Origin: Bacteroidales bacterium | Lineage (GTDB): Bacteria; Bacteroidota; Bacteroidia; Bacteroidales; UBA932 | DNA length: 64,000 nucleotides | Assembly (NCBI GenBank): GCA_023667095.1 | Contig: JAMPAT010000018.1 | Span: 1 to 64,000, forward strand | Direction: 5' to 3' | Shown: one piece after another, positions 7,337 to 16,321 of the stretch | Position numbering within the stretch: the stretch's first letter is position 1 | Layout of the letters: each line of letters begins with the position of its first letter | The notes under the pieces: model-generated | Database searches by the model: none | The model's input: the letters and a program-made list of their open reading frames with translations, nothing else | What the model was told of the DNA's origin: nothing | Position numbers and translations under genes: made by a program

Positions 7337-10265
7337 AAAACACTATTTCAAGACATTGGGCGTTCTTCTTGCACTTGGCTTAGGCTCATCTGGCCTGTCA
7401 GCACAGGAACGCGTTGTGAGTGGAACCGTACATTCCACCTCTTCTGAACCACTCGTCGGGGCAACAATAGTCAGCTCTGATTCACTTCACTACACTGTCA
7501 GCCTGTCTGACGGCAGGTACAGTATCAGCCTTCCTGCAGACAGGGACTATGTCCTGTCCTGCAGCACTCTCGGATACAGAACAGCCAGTGCTATTGTCAC
7601 TTCAGGCACTTTTCATTACGATTTCGTGCTTGAAGAAGACGTTGATATGATTGAGGAGACAGTCGTTATCGGATATGGAACTATAAGACGCGGGACACTT
7701 ACAAATTCAGTCACTACCGTCAGCAGCGAAGACTTCATTGAAGGTGCCGTAACCTCACCTCTGCAATTGCTCTCAGGCAAAGTGGCCGGTCTGGCCATCA
7801 ATACAACAAGCGGCAACCCGAACAGTGATGGTGTGCAGATGATGCTGAGAGGAACATCTACACTGATGAGCAGTGGAGAACCTCTGATAGTAATTGACGG
7901 AATTTCCGGTGGCAGCATAAGCAATGTAACTCCAGATGACATCGTGTCGATTGATGTCCTGAAAGACGGTTCAGCAGCTGCCATATATGGTACAAGAGGC
8001 AATAATGGCGTTATCCTGATTACAACCCGCAGGGGGCAGCATCAGGGCGAAAAATCCCTCACCTATCATGGATATGTGTCTTTTGACCAGATTTCCAGGC
8101 AAATAGAAGTGCTTTCACCTGAAGAATATGTAAACCTGTCTGAACTTACCCAGGGGGCGTTCTCTCCGCTTGATGCAGGAGCCAGGACAGACTGGGGAAG
8201 TCTGGTACTGCGCAATCCTGTCAACCAGAGCCACAACCTTTCATTGTCGGGAGGGACAAAAGGGGGAAGCTATTATGCAGACCTGTCTGTCCGCACAAAA
8301 GACGGGATTATACGTGGCTCAGGACTTGACAGATACAATGTTTCAGTCGGGATTAACCAGTCGTTGTTTGAGGAAAAGCTCAAGATTTCTGCGAACCTGG
8401 GCAATGTCTATGCAAAAGGGACGAATGTCTCAAGCGACCAGGCATATCTGGGCACACTTACAACCAACCCTACCTATCCTGTCATGAATGAGGCGACCGG
8501 TACATATTCCATGTTTGCCAATGTTCCTAACCCTGTCAAGCTCATCAACGAATTCAGGGAAGATGTCAGCTGGACAGAAACTATGCTCAATGGGAAAATC
8601 ACATATTCACCTGTCCGGGAATTGACGATTAACGCCATTGGCAGCTTCAAGCACTTCTATCATTTCAACGGAAGCTATGCAACAAAGGAATTTGACCAGA
8701 ATGGATATGACGGCCAGGCATGGAGAAATACTTCATCCAACAAAACCTGGACTGCGGAACTGTATGCCCAGTGGAGCAAAAGAATCAGCAGGCACGACAT
8801 TACGGCAATGGCCGGGGCAAGCTATCTGGCATATACGGGCCAGAGCCTGAGTGTCTACAACCGGGATTTTCCGAATGATTTCTTCGAATACAACAATATA
8901 GGGCTCGGGCTCGCGCTCCAGGACGGCAATGCATCCATGTCATCAGGTAAAAGCATGAACCGGCTTGCCTCATTTTTTGCCCGTGTAAATTATTCGTATG
9001 GAGACAGATACCTCTTCAGCGCGTCACTCAGGGAGGATGGCTCATCGAAATTCGGCCCGAATAACCGCTGGGGTACATTCTGGTCGGCATCAGCAGCATG
9101 GAGGATATCGAAAGAAAAATTCATGGAAAATCTCAGGTGGCTGGATGAGCTTAAGCTCAAGTTCAGCTATGGCGTAACCGGTGTGGAGCCTTCAAGCGCA
9201 TATTTGTCACAGCTTACCTATTCTTATGGTGCACCTGTCTGCATTGACGGGAAATGGATTTATACCGCCACCCCATCAAGCATGTCAAACCCCAACCTCA
9301 AATGGGAGGAGAAGCATGAATACAATATAGGCCTGGACTTCGCATTCCTTGGCAACAGGTTGAGCGGCTCCCTTGATTTCTACAGCCGTCAGACCAAGGA
9401 CCTGATTTACACCTACAATGTGCCGATGCCGCCAAATGTTGCCTCGACCATATATGCGAATGTCGGGTCAATGACCAACAACGGTGTCGAACTTTCACTC
9501 AGCGGAAAGGCTGTAGACACACGCAACTGGAAGCTTATGCTCGCCGGGAATGTTTCATACAACGACAACAGGATAAGCAGCTTGTCGAATGCCATGTACA
9601 AACGTGACTATCTTGAACTCGGGAATGCCGGTGGAGCCATTGTTAGCAAGACTCATATCGTGCAGGAGGGGGGACATGTCGGCGATTTCTGGGGCTGGGA
9701 GTCAATCGGAATAAAGAAAAACGGCTCCTGGCTCATTGCAGACGAAGGCAGCTATGGCTCTGATTCTTCCAGAAAGATTATCGGAAACGGTGTCCCGAAG
9801 GTGTTTGCTGGATTCACATTGCAGCTGTCCTATAAGAATTGGGATTTCTCGACATCACTCCGTGGTGCGTTCTGTTATCAGATCATAAACCAGTACAGGA
9901 TGCTTTACGAGAGTTTCACAGCAGGCCAGCAGATGAATTTCCCCAAGACAATACTCGAAAGGCCGTATGGAGGTGAATATTACATCGGTACATCAACTTC
10001 TCCGGCGTATGTGAGCTATTTTGTCGAGAACGGGGACTATGTCAAGATAGACAACGTGACTCTTGGCTATAATTTCCGTTTCAAGGAAGGAGCGAAGGTG
10101 AAGAACCTGCGCCTGTATCTGTCGGGACTCAACCTGTTATGTTTCACAGGATACAAAGGTATAGACCCGGAGGTCAATTTCTCTGGACTTACGCCTGGAA
10201 TGGACTACAGTACGACTTACCCTACTGTAAGGACCATATCATTTGGAGTTAAACTCGGACTTTAA
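7329..10265 (+). CDS. SusC-like TonB-dependent outer-membrane transporter (PUL 1)
   Basis: 978 residues. Signal peptide 1-25 ends in GLSAQ. A CarboxypepD_reg domain spans about 30-105 (VSGTVHSTSSEPLVGATIV). The plug domain begins after the EETVVIGYGT segment and carries the family signatures PLIVIDGISGG and LKDGSAAAIYGTRGNNG. The rest is the 22-strand barrel. SusC-type proteins import oligosaccharides across the outer membrane, powered by TonB, with SusD as the lid. The start codon overlaps the HTCS stop by 8 bases, so the regulator and transporter genes are probably co-transcribed. The SusD gene begins 10 bases after the stop. The protein is not closely similar to the other two SusC proteins of the window, which points to a different substrate. 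Confidence 0.95.
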   Translation: MIRKHYFKTLGVLLALGLGSSGLSAQERVVSGTVHSTSSEPLVGATIVSSDSLHYTVSLSDGRYSISLPADRDYVLSCSTLGYRTASAIVTSGTFHYDFVLEEDVDMIEETVVIGYGTIRRGTLTNSVTTVSSEDFIEGAVTSPLQLLSGKVAGLAINTTSGNPNSDGVQMMLRGTSTLMSSGEPLIVIDGISGGSISNVTPDDIVSIDVLKDGSAAAIYGTRGNNGVILITTRRGQHQGEKSLTYHGYVSFDQISRQIEVLSPEEYVNLSELTQGAFSPLDAGARTDWGSLVLRNPVNQSHNLSLSGGTKGGSYYADLSVRTKDGIIRGSGLDRYNVSVGINQSLFEEKLKISANLGNVYAKGTNVSSDQAYLGTLTTNPTYPVMNEATGTYSMFANVPNPVKLINEFREDVSWTETMLNGKITYSPVRELTINAIGSFKHFYHFNGSYATKEFDQNGYDGQAWRNTSSNKTWTAELYAQWSKRISRHDITAMAGASYLAYTGQSLSVYNRDFPNDFFEYNNIGLGLALQDGNASMSSGKSMNRLASFFARVNYSYGDRYLFSASLREDGSSKFGPNNRWGTFWSASAAWRISKEKFMENLRWLDELKLKFSYGVTGVEPSSAYLSQLTYSYGAPVCIDGKWIYTATPSSMSNPNLKWEEKHEYNIGLDFAFLGNRLSGSLDFYSRQTKDLIYTYNVPMPPNVASTIYANVGSMTNNGVELSLSGKAVDTRNWKLMLAGNVSYNDNRISSLSNAMYKRDYLELGNAGGAIVSKTHIVQEGGHVGDFWGWESIGIKKNGSWLIADEGSYGSDSSRKIIGNGVPKVFAGFTLQLSYKNWDFSTSLRGAFCYQIINQYRMLYESFTAGQQMNFPKTILERPYGGEYYIGTSTSPAYVSYFVENGDYVKIDNVTLGYNFRFKEGAKVKNLRLYLSGLNLLCFTGYKGIDPEVNFSGLTPGMDYSTTYPTVRTISFGVKLGL

Positions 10266-10275
10266 TATCATATCC

Positions 10276-11895
10276 ATGAAAAATATAAAAGCATATATGG
10301 CAGGACTGGCAGTGATGACTGTCTGTTCTTGCAGCCTTCTTGATGAGAAAGTCTTTTCGACCATGACTTCTGAAGAATACTTCAAGAACTTTTCTGAGTC
10401 AGACATTCCTGCAGCAGTCGGTGTGATTTATTCGGACCTGAGGCTTCTGTATGCCGGTACAAGCGTCCATTCAGACGGTTGCTGGCTCTATACAAATGAG
10501 GAGACGTCAGATTGCTGGGTGACTCCCAAAAGAGGAGGTAGCTGGTATGATGGCGGCATCTACTACCGCCTCAATGGACATACATGGAAATATGATGATG
10601 CCCATATCCAGGGCAACTGGACAAGGGCATACACGGCCATAAATGACTGCAACAGGCTGATCTATCAGTTTGCGGACCTGGAGTCCAAAGACAAGGATGC
10701 CCTGATGGCAGAAATCAGAATCGGCAGGGCGTTCTGGTACTATGTGCTTTGTGACATGTATGGCAACGTGCCGATTTCTACCAGATATGATGTTCCTGAC
10801 GGGTATCTTCCCGAAACATCATCCCGCCAGGAAGTATTCGATTTCATAATTTCAGAGATTAATGACAACATCGACTTGCTGCCGCTCAAAAGTTATGGCC
10901 GGTGGGATAAATATTCCACTTCCTGCCTTCTTGCTAAAATGTATATCAATGCAAGTTCATGGGGAATAGATACAGGAGACATTGACCCTTGGGACAAGAC
11001 TGTCAGCCTGTGCGACGAGATTATCAATTCGGGGCGTTATCGTCTTGAAAATGACTACAAGGCTCCATTTGTCATAGAAAACGAAAACTCTGTGGAAATA
11101 ATCATGGCCTGCCCTAATGATGAGGTCTATCACAACTGGAGTTCCCGTCCATGGACACTGCATCTTTGCACAATGCACTGGAAATACCGTTCCCATGCCA
11201 ACACGGTGACTGAATATTGGGGAGGCTGCTGTGCTACCCCTGAATTTGCCCTCAGCTATGATCCTGATGACCTCAGATATGAAAAGAGCTGGTTTGAAGG
11301 TCAGCTTTATGACAATCTCGGCATCCACACCGGAACAATTGGCGCGCCTTCCGTCTGTGACCCTTGGGAGCCGACAGACAAGGGTAAACTGCTTGTCCAC
11401 ACTAAGGAAATTCCTCTTTATGACGGCTACGAAATACCGACGACAGGGGAAGGTCCTGGTGTCAGGATGCAGAAATATGAAATCAGGACCGGCTGCCTTA
11501 ACTCACTCGGCAATGACTTCGTCCTTTTCCGCTATGCTGATGTGCTGTTTATGAAGGCGGAGGCTCTCTACCGCAAATCTTCAGGTGCCACGCAGGAAGT
11601 ATGCGACTTGATTAATTCTGTCAGGGAAAGGGCCTTTGCCCAATTTACAGAAGACAAGAAGGTGAAAGCAGGTGAACTTGATGACAACCGTTTCCTCCAG
11701 GAATATGCATGGGAATTCTGCCAGGAGGGCTACAGAAGGCAGCAGCTTATCCGTTTCAATCAGTTCACGTCAAGAAAATGGTTCCTGCACGACAGCAGCG
11801 ATGACTACCGCAAGCTCTTTCCTGTTCCGAGGGCTGAAATGCTTGCCAATCCAAACTTAAAGCAAAATGAAGGATATGAAAGCCCTGTATTATAG
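10276..11895 (+). CDS. SusD-like outer-membrane lipoprotein (PUL 1)
   Basis: 539 residues from the ATG at 10276. The in-frame ATG at 10243 lies inside the SusC gene and would put a hydrophilic stretch before the signal peptide. The signal peptide ends in CSCS. The TPR-rich RagB/SusD fold is recognisable from RIGRAFWYYVLCDMYGNVP and, near the end, FVLFRYADVLFMKAEALYR. The C-terminal segment has WEFCQEGYRRQQLIRF and LFPVPRAEMLANPNLKQN, typical of the family. It forms the substrate-binding lid over the SusC barrel. The following lipoprotein gene starts 29 bases before this stop, showing tight coupling. Confidence 0.94.
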   Translation: MKNIKAYMAGLAVMTVCSCSLLDEKVFSTMTSEEYFKNFSESDIPAAVGVIYSDLRLLYAGTSVHSDGCWLYTNEETSDCWVTPKRGGSWYDGGIYYRLNGHTWKYDDAHIQGNWTRAYTAINDCNRLIYQFADLESKDKDALMAEIRIGRAFWYYVLCDMYGNVPISTRYDVPDGYLPETSSRQEVFDFIISEINDNIDLLPLKSYGRWDKYSTSCLLAKMYINASSWGIDTGDIDPWDKTVSLCDEIINSGRYRLENDYKAPFVIENENSVEIIMACPNDEVYHNWSSRPWTLHLCTMHWKYRSHANTVTEYWGGCCATPEFALSYDPDDLRYEKSWFEGQLYDNLGIHTGTIGAPSVCDPWEPTDKGKLLVHTKEIPLYDGYEIPTTGEGPGVRMQKYEIRTGCLNSLGNDFVLFRYADVLFMKAEALYRKSSGATQEVCDLINSVRERAFAQFTEDKKVKAGELDDNRFLQEYAWEFCQEGYRRQQLIRFNQFTSRKWFLHDSSDDYRKLFPVPRAEMLANPNLKQNEGYESPVL

Positions 11896-13450
11896 TTCAT
11901 TGATGATGCTTGCCCTATCGGGATGCGGCATGAAAGAGAATATTCCGGAGATAGCGAAACCGGATCCGGCAGACTTCGAAGATGTGGAGTTTATCCAACT
12001 CTGTACATACGAAAGGGATGAATTGACAATAGACTTCAGAACATCCGATGGTGTGGCATACGGAATCGTGTCAAATCCAAATCCTGCATCTCCTAATAAA
12101 TCCCCCAAATGTGCCAGTGTCAAGACAGACGGGAATGACGGTGACAGGATCTATTGCTATGGGCTGAGCAGAAAATTTGATTTCACGGCCAATCCTCCTG
12201 TCTTTGCAATGGACATTATCGCCCCGTCAGCACAGGCTACAGTCAAATTATGTCTGCAATCTACGGATTTTTCAGCTCCGGATCCGGAAATAGCACATAA
12301 GATGTCGGTGCAGGCAGGAGAGTGGGAAAGAGTTTATTTCGATTTTTCCGCTTTAGGGCTTCAGAGTAATGTCTATGACAGATTTTCGCTCTATCTTGAA
12401 GATGCAGGTACATGGTACATTGACAATATAAGTGGCCCAAGCGATGACCTTGTCGATATTTGCCTTATGCAGAGATACTCTGGCAATCCGGTGTTCAATC
12501 CGTCGTATCAGCCAGCCTGGTGCAGCAGCCATATCGCAAATGCAGGCATCATTCCGCCTTCGCAGTCACCTGACGGAATGTGGCGAATGTATCTCCGTGG
12601 AAGTGGGACCTCTTCCATAGACAATGCATATCATGACCAGATCGGGCTGTTTACACAGGACCCGGATGATTTCAATCCTTTCCGTCAATGGGATGCCTTT
12701 CCGTCAAACCCTGTCATAAACCACGGGGCTTCAGGCGAATTTGACGACAGGAACATTCTTGATGTCGCTCCGGTTGTCGGCAAGGATGGAGTTGTATATG
12801 TCTACTACAATGGCAATAATTTCCGCGGTTCACATGGGCTTTGCGGTGCGTATTCTACAGATGGCGGCTATACCTTTACAAAGTTTGACTCAAATCCTTT
12901 GATTCCAGGTTATGGCTGTTCCGATGCCGTGTATCATGACGGGATGTATTACATATATTATGGCGGAGGCAGCGACAGGTGCAGGATGTATGTCACCGTG
13001 ACATCTGATCCTTCCAAGGCCGGCAATACTTACGAAACGATAGCTTTGGGTGGCGGTCCGTCTAATTTCGACAGCTATTCTGTCAACTCGTCAATGGTAT
13101 TCCGCCTTTCCGGCGTTGACAAATGGTTCTGCACATACCAAGGCAGCAGCAAGCACTATGATTTCCCCGACAGGGTGCATATTGCGATGTCTGAGGATTT
13201 GATACATTGGCAGAAAGTAGACAACTCAAAACCGTTTTTCAGTAGAGGCAAGGCTGGCCAATGGGACCAGGGGGCTATCTGGTTTCCGGAAGTCATAGAG
13301 CATGATGATATGCTGTATCTCTATTATGAAGGCTGGGGACGGACAGGATATGTGCCAAACCGGAATGAACCATATTTCAGCGGACGTTCATGCATCGGCG
13401 TCGCCTCTTGTTCAAAAAAAGAATTTTTATCATGGTGTGGAATAGAATAA
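11867..13450 (+). CDS. Lipoprotein with carbohydrate-binding domain and five-bladed propeller, putative glycosidase A
   Basis: 527 residues (a second ATG at 11876 is equally possible). A lipobox LSGC puts the lipidated cysteine at 20. Residues about 40-190 form a beta-sandwich module resembling the protein at 2770. From about 200 the sequence looks like the five-bladed beta-propeller clan that includes GH43, GH32, GH117 and GH130. Motifs shared with the next protein are HIANAG (222), YHDQIG (255), LDVAPVVGKD (298), CSDAVYHDG (351), GGGPSNFDS (395), DFPDR (432), GQWDQG (464) and WFPE (472). D299, D353, D402, D435, D467 and E475 are candidate catalytic or binding acids. I cannot place it in a numbered family. 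It overlaps the SusD gene by 29 bases and the next gene by 19 bases. Confidence 0.75.
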   Translation: MKDMKALYYSSLMMLALSGCGMKENIPEIAKPDPADFEDVEFIQLCTYERDELTIDFRTSDGVAYGIVSNPNPASPNKSPKCASVKTDGNDGDRIYCYGLSRKFDFTANPPVFAMDIIAPSAQATVKLCLQSTDFSAPDPEIAHKMSVQAGEWERVYFDFSALGLQSNVYDRFSLYLEDAGTWYIDNISGPSDDLVDICLMQRYSGNPVFNPSYQPAWCSSHIANAGIIPPSQSPDGMWRMYLRGSGTSSIDNAYHDQIGLFTQDPDDFNPFRQWDAFPSNPVINHGASGEFDDRNILDVAPVVGKDGVVYVYYNGNNFRGSHGLCGAYSTDGGYTFTKFDSNPLIPGYGCSDAVYHDGMYYIYYGGGSDRCRMYVTVTSDPSKAGNTYETIALGGGPSNFDSYSVNSSMVFRLSGVDKWFCTYQGSSKHYDFPDRVHIAMSEDLIHWQKVDNSKPFFSRGKAGQWDQGAIWFPEVIEHDDMLYLYYEGWGRTGYVPNRNEPYFSGRSCIGVASCSKKEFLSWCGIE

Positions 13451-14988
13451 TATCATTTTCAGTTATAGTTGGAGCTCTCTCCTCTTGTGCCGTTGAGGGC
13501 CTTGAACCGTATTGTCAACCGGAGGGTTTTGTAAATGTCAGTTCATTCGAGACCCAGTTCACCACTCTCAATTTCGAAGCAGGGCATGATTTACATTTTG
13601 AAGTCACAGCCAATCCTCAGCAGAAAGGTCTCAACAGAAGTGAATATTGCGGTATGGTGATTTCTGCAGGGAATCCATACGAAAGCATCCGCTCTGAGGA
13701 ATTGACCAGAAAGATAGATTTCACAGCTCATCCTCCGGTCTTCAAAGCCAAGGTCTTGGGGCCGCGCAAAGGAGCAAAAGTTTATATGAAGCTGATTGGA
13801 GACGGCACAAATCCGGATATTGAAGTCCAGGATGTCTGCACAACCGTTGCCGGGGAATGGGAAGAACTGACTTTCGATTTCAGCTCTTTTTGTCCGGAGA
13901 GCAATGTCTATCGCAAGATTGAGCTGTTCTTCGATACATCTGTTGCAGACAGGGTTGGTGACAAATGGTATTTTGACGATATCATGGTTCCGGATGATGA
14001 TCTGACACAGATAAGCCTGTTTCAGCGTTATCCTGGCAACCCGATATTTAAGCCGACCGAAGAACAGGGATGGATGTGTTGCCATGTGGCAAATGCGGCA
14101 ATACTTTCACCAAGCAATTCACCAGATGGCAAATGGTGGCTGTTCATAAGAGGAAGCGGCAACACTCCGGCTTATCATGATCAAATCGGTATCTTTACGC
14201 AAGAACCCTCAGACTTTAAGCCATACGGTCCGTGGGATGAACGTCCGGACAATCCTGTAATGCACTATGGAGAGCCTGGAGAATATGACGAGTGGCATCT
14301 GCTTGACTGCGCACCGGTTGTAGGAAAGGACAATGTGATTTATTTCTATTACCTAGGGAGGACTTTCGCCGGCGGATGTGCAACAGGAGTACGCTATTCT
14401 GTTGATGGCGGTAAGACTTTTGTCAAACCGGAAGGCGGACGGCCGTTCAATGACAATAGCGGAAGCTGCGATGCTGTCTACAAGGATGGCAGATATTATG
14501 TCATTACCGATGTAGGCAGGGCTTTCGAAACCACAGATCCGCTTTCGTCCCAAGGCGCAAATGTGCGGAAATTTATCAGCAAAGGAGGCGGACCGTCCAA
14601 TTTCGACAGCCATTCAATCCATGGCTTGATGATATTCAGGCTGGAGGGAATAGATAAATGGTTTATGTCCTACCAGGGCAGTGCTATAAATATAGACTTT
14701 CCTGATAGGTTCCATGTTGCGATGTCAGATGATTTTGAACATTGGGAAAAAGTTGAGAACAGTCAACCGCTGTTTACCCGTGGAAGCCGGGGACAGTGGG
14801 ATCAGGGAGGCATCTGGTATCCTGAGATTTTTGAGCATGGAGACAGTCTTTACCTATATTATGAGGGCTGGGGACGTGAGGGCTATGTCGCAAACCGTAA
14901 CCGTCCATATTTCTATGGACGTTCGTGTACCGGAGCCGCATCGTGCTCAAAGGGAGATTTCCTGAAATGGTGCGGTATCGGGGAATGA
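13432..14988 (+). CDS. Lipoprotein with carbohydrate-binding domain and five-bladed propeller, putative glycosidase B
   Basis: 518 residues from the ATG at 13432. An earlier ATG at 13390 would place basic residues (MHRRRLLFKKR) before the signal peptide and is less likely. The lipobox is LSSC. Domain order matches the preceding gene: a beta-sandwich module (to about residue 180) ending in WYFDDI, then a five-bladed propeller with HVANAA, YHDQIGIFTQ, LLDCAPVVGKD, SCDAVYKDG, GGGPSNFDSHS, DFPDRFHVAMS and GQWDQGGIWYPE. The two are clear tandem paralogues but have diverged throughout. Paired divergent copies suggest two related linkages or anomers in one glycan. It is the last gene of this PUL and is followed by two strong hairpins. 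Confidence 0.75.
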   Translation: MVWNRIISFSVIVGALSSCAVEGLEPYCQPEGFVNVSSFETQFTTLNFEAGHDLHFEVTANPQQKGLNRSEYCGMVISAGNPYESIRSEELTRKIDFTAHPPVFKAKVLGPRKGAKVYMKLIGDGTNPDIEVQDVCTTVAGEWEELTFDFSSFCPESNVYRKIELFFDTSVADRVGDKWYFDDIMVPDDDLTQISLFQRYPGNPIFKPTEEQGWMCCHVANAAILSPSNSPDGKWWLFIRGSGNTPAYHDQIGIFTQEPSDFKPYGPWDERPDNPVMHYGEPGEYDEWHLLDCAPVVGKDNVIYFYYLGRTFAGGCATGVRYSVDGGKTFVKPEGGRPFNDNSGSCDAVYKDGRYYVITDVGRAFETTDPLSSQGANVRKFISKGGGPSNFDSHSIHGLMIFRLEGIDKWFMSYQGSAINIDFPDRFHVAMSDDFEHWEKVENSQPLFTRGSRGQWDQGGIWYPEIFEHGDSLYLYYEGWGREGYVANRNRPYFYGRSCTGAASCSKGDFLKWCGIGE

Positions 14989-15150
14989 ACTGATTCCTGC
15001 GATGTCCGCTCTTCTCAAATGTCTTCCGTAAAGGTCATGGAAATTGAACTCGGATTTCGTAAGTTCATGTCGTACTTTCGCATGGATGGCCTGTGGGCTT
15101 CATGTGAAGATTTGTGAATAGGTTCATGTGAGGCTGAAAATAGAGTAACA

Positions 15151-15190
15151 GTGGGCCAGGTTGGTCATCTTTTCTACCAACCTGGCCCGC
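15151..15190 (+). terminator. Hairpin 1 after PUL 1
   Basis: Stem 15153-15165 (GGGCCAGGTTGGT) pairs perfectly with 15176-15188 around a 10-base loop, and extends by one G-T and one G-C pair. No long T run follows. It probably acts in termination or 3' end stability. Confidence 0.6.
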
Positions 15191-15224
15191 TCACATGCCT
15201 CAGAAAGCGTATATTGCATAAAGA

Positions 15225-15262
15225 CGGTGCAGGTTGGTAGCAACAAATACCAACCTGCACCG
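15225..15262 (+). terminator. Hairpin 2, sharing its core with hairpin 1
   Basis: Stem 15225-15239 pairs perfectly with 15248-15262 (15 base pairs, 8-base loop GCAACAAA). It shares the core AGGTTGGT/ACCAACCT with hairpin 1. It lies just before the -7 box of the dehydrogenase gene and could insulate that promoter from PUL 1 transcription. The rest of the 14989-15310 gap shows only short TTCATGTGA repeats. Confidence 0.6.
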
Positions 15263-15281
15263 CTTTAAAGGACAAAAACAC

Positions 15282-15289
15282 TATATTTG
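15282..15289 (+). promoter_or_regulatory. -7 box for the dehydrogenase gene
   Basis: TATATTTG matches TAnnTTTG 21 bases before the ATG at 15311. The upstream TTTAAA at about 15264 is only a poor -33 candidate. The position supports 15311 rather than 15287 as the start. Confidence 0.5.
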
Positions 15290-15310
15290 TCCAGAAATTC
15301 AGGACAGATT

Positions 15311-16267
15311 ATGAAAATTACAATACTTGACGGACGTGGTGTCAATCCCGGTGACCTTTCCTGGGATGCACTCAATGAATTTGGTGATGTGGCAGTATAT
15401 GACAGGACTGCACCGGAACAGCTTATGGAGCGCGCCGGAGATGCAGAAATCCTGTTTACCAACAAGACTGTGCTGGATGCGGAGACCTTGCGTTCGTTGC
15501 CGAAGCTGAAATATGTCGGCGTGCTTGCGACAGGGTACAATGTCGTTGATATAGAGGCGGCAAGGGAACTGGGGATAGTTGTGACAAATATTCCGGCATA
15601 CAGCACTGCATCTGTCGCACAGATGGTATTTGCCCACATTCTTGCAATTACTAACCGGGTAGAGCATTACACAGATGACAACAGGAACGGACGCTGGACT
15701 GCCTCTCCGGATTTCTGCTATTGGGATGCCCCTGTACCGGAGCTTGACGGAAAATGCTTCGGAATAATAGGCTTTGGCAATATCGGCCAGGCAGTGGCGC
15801 GCATTGCACTTGCATTCGGCATGAACGTAAAGGCATATACCTCGAAAGAGGCTTCTGCGCTGCCGGACGGGGTAGCTAAGTCTACGCTTGAAGAACTGTT
15901 CAGCACTTGCGATGTCGTGAGCCTGCACTGCCCTCTGACCGACTCGACCAGGCACCTTGTCAATGCAGAAAGGCTGCGGATGATGAAGCCTTCTGCTATA
16001 CTGATTAACACCGGGCGTGGCCCATTGGTTGATGAAGATGCCTTGGCCGAAGCCCTTGAAAACGGAACCATATCCGCTGCCGGTGTGGATGTGCTCTCCT
16101 GTGAGCCGCCGTGTGCTGACAATCCGCTTCTGAAGGCGCGCAATTGCTTCATTACTCCTCATCTGGGCTGGGCAACAAAGGAGGCACGTGCCCGTCTGAT
16201 GGACATTGCAGCCGATAACCTGCGTGGGTTCATTGAGGGTGATATAAAGAATAACGTTGCTGTCTGA
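15311..16267 (+). CDS. D-2-hydroxyacid dehydrogenase, NAD-dependent
   Basis: 318 residues, a normal length for the family. The Rossmann nucleotide-binding motif is GFGNIG (154-159). Catalytic residues are R236 (NTGRG), E265 (CEPP) and H284 (TPHLGW). The likely reaction is reduction of a 2-oxoacid such as hydroxypyruvate, glyoxylate or pyruvate. The sequence does not distinguish these, although it resembles glycerate dehydrogenase/hydroxypyruvate reductase members most. It has no signal peptide, so it is cytoplasmic. It stands alone between two hairpins upstream and a strong terminator that overlaps its stop codon. The earlier in-frame ATG at 15287 overlaps the probable promoter and was not used. 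Confidence 0.9.
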   Translation: MKITILDGRGVNPGDLSWDALNEFGDVAVYDRTAPEQLMERAGDAEILFTNKTVLDAETLRSLPKLKYVGVLATGYNVVDIEAARELGIVVTNIPAYSTASVAQMVFAHILAITNRVEHYTDDNRNGRWTASPDFCYWDAPVPELDGKCFGIIGFGNIGQAVARIALAFGMNVKAYTSKEASALPDGVAKSTLEELFSTCDVVSLHCPLTDSTRHLVNAERLRMMKPSAILINTGRGPLVDEDALAEALENGTISAAGVDVLSCEPPCADNPLLKARNCFITPHLGWATKEARARLMDIAADNLRGFIEGDIKNNVAV

Positions 16268-16287
16268 TATTTTCAGACGGCAACGTT
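16253..16287 (+). terminator. Terminator of the dehydrogenase gene
   Basis: AACGTTGC-T-GTCTGA (16253-16267) pairs with TCAGAC-G-GCAACGTT (16273-16287) around TATTT, with a single T-G pair, and TTG-TCTT follows. The stem includes the stop codon. It may also serve the convergent gene ending at 16322. Confidence 0.75.
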
Positions 16288-16321
16288 TTGTCTTGATTGT
16301 GATCACGTATCAGTCCGCGCA

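Noticed and set aside
15151..15262. CRISPR-like repeat pair
   Set aside because: There are only two units, each an inverted repeat with different outer bases, no regular spacers and no cas genes nearby.
15299..16306. 335-codon minus-strand open frame over the dehydrogenase gene
   Set aside because: Antisense to a clear catalytic protein with intact R236, E265 and H284, with no domain of its own.
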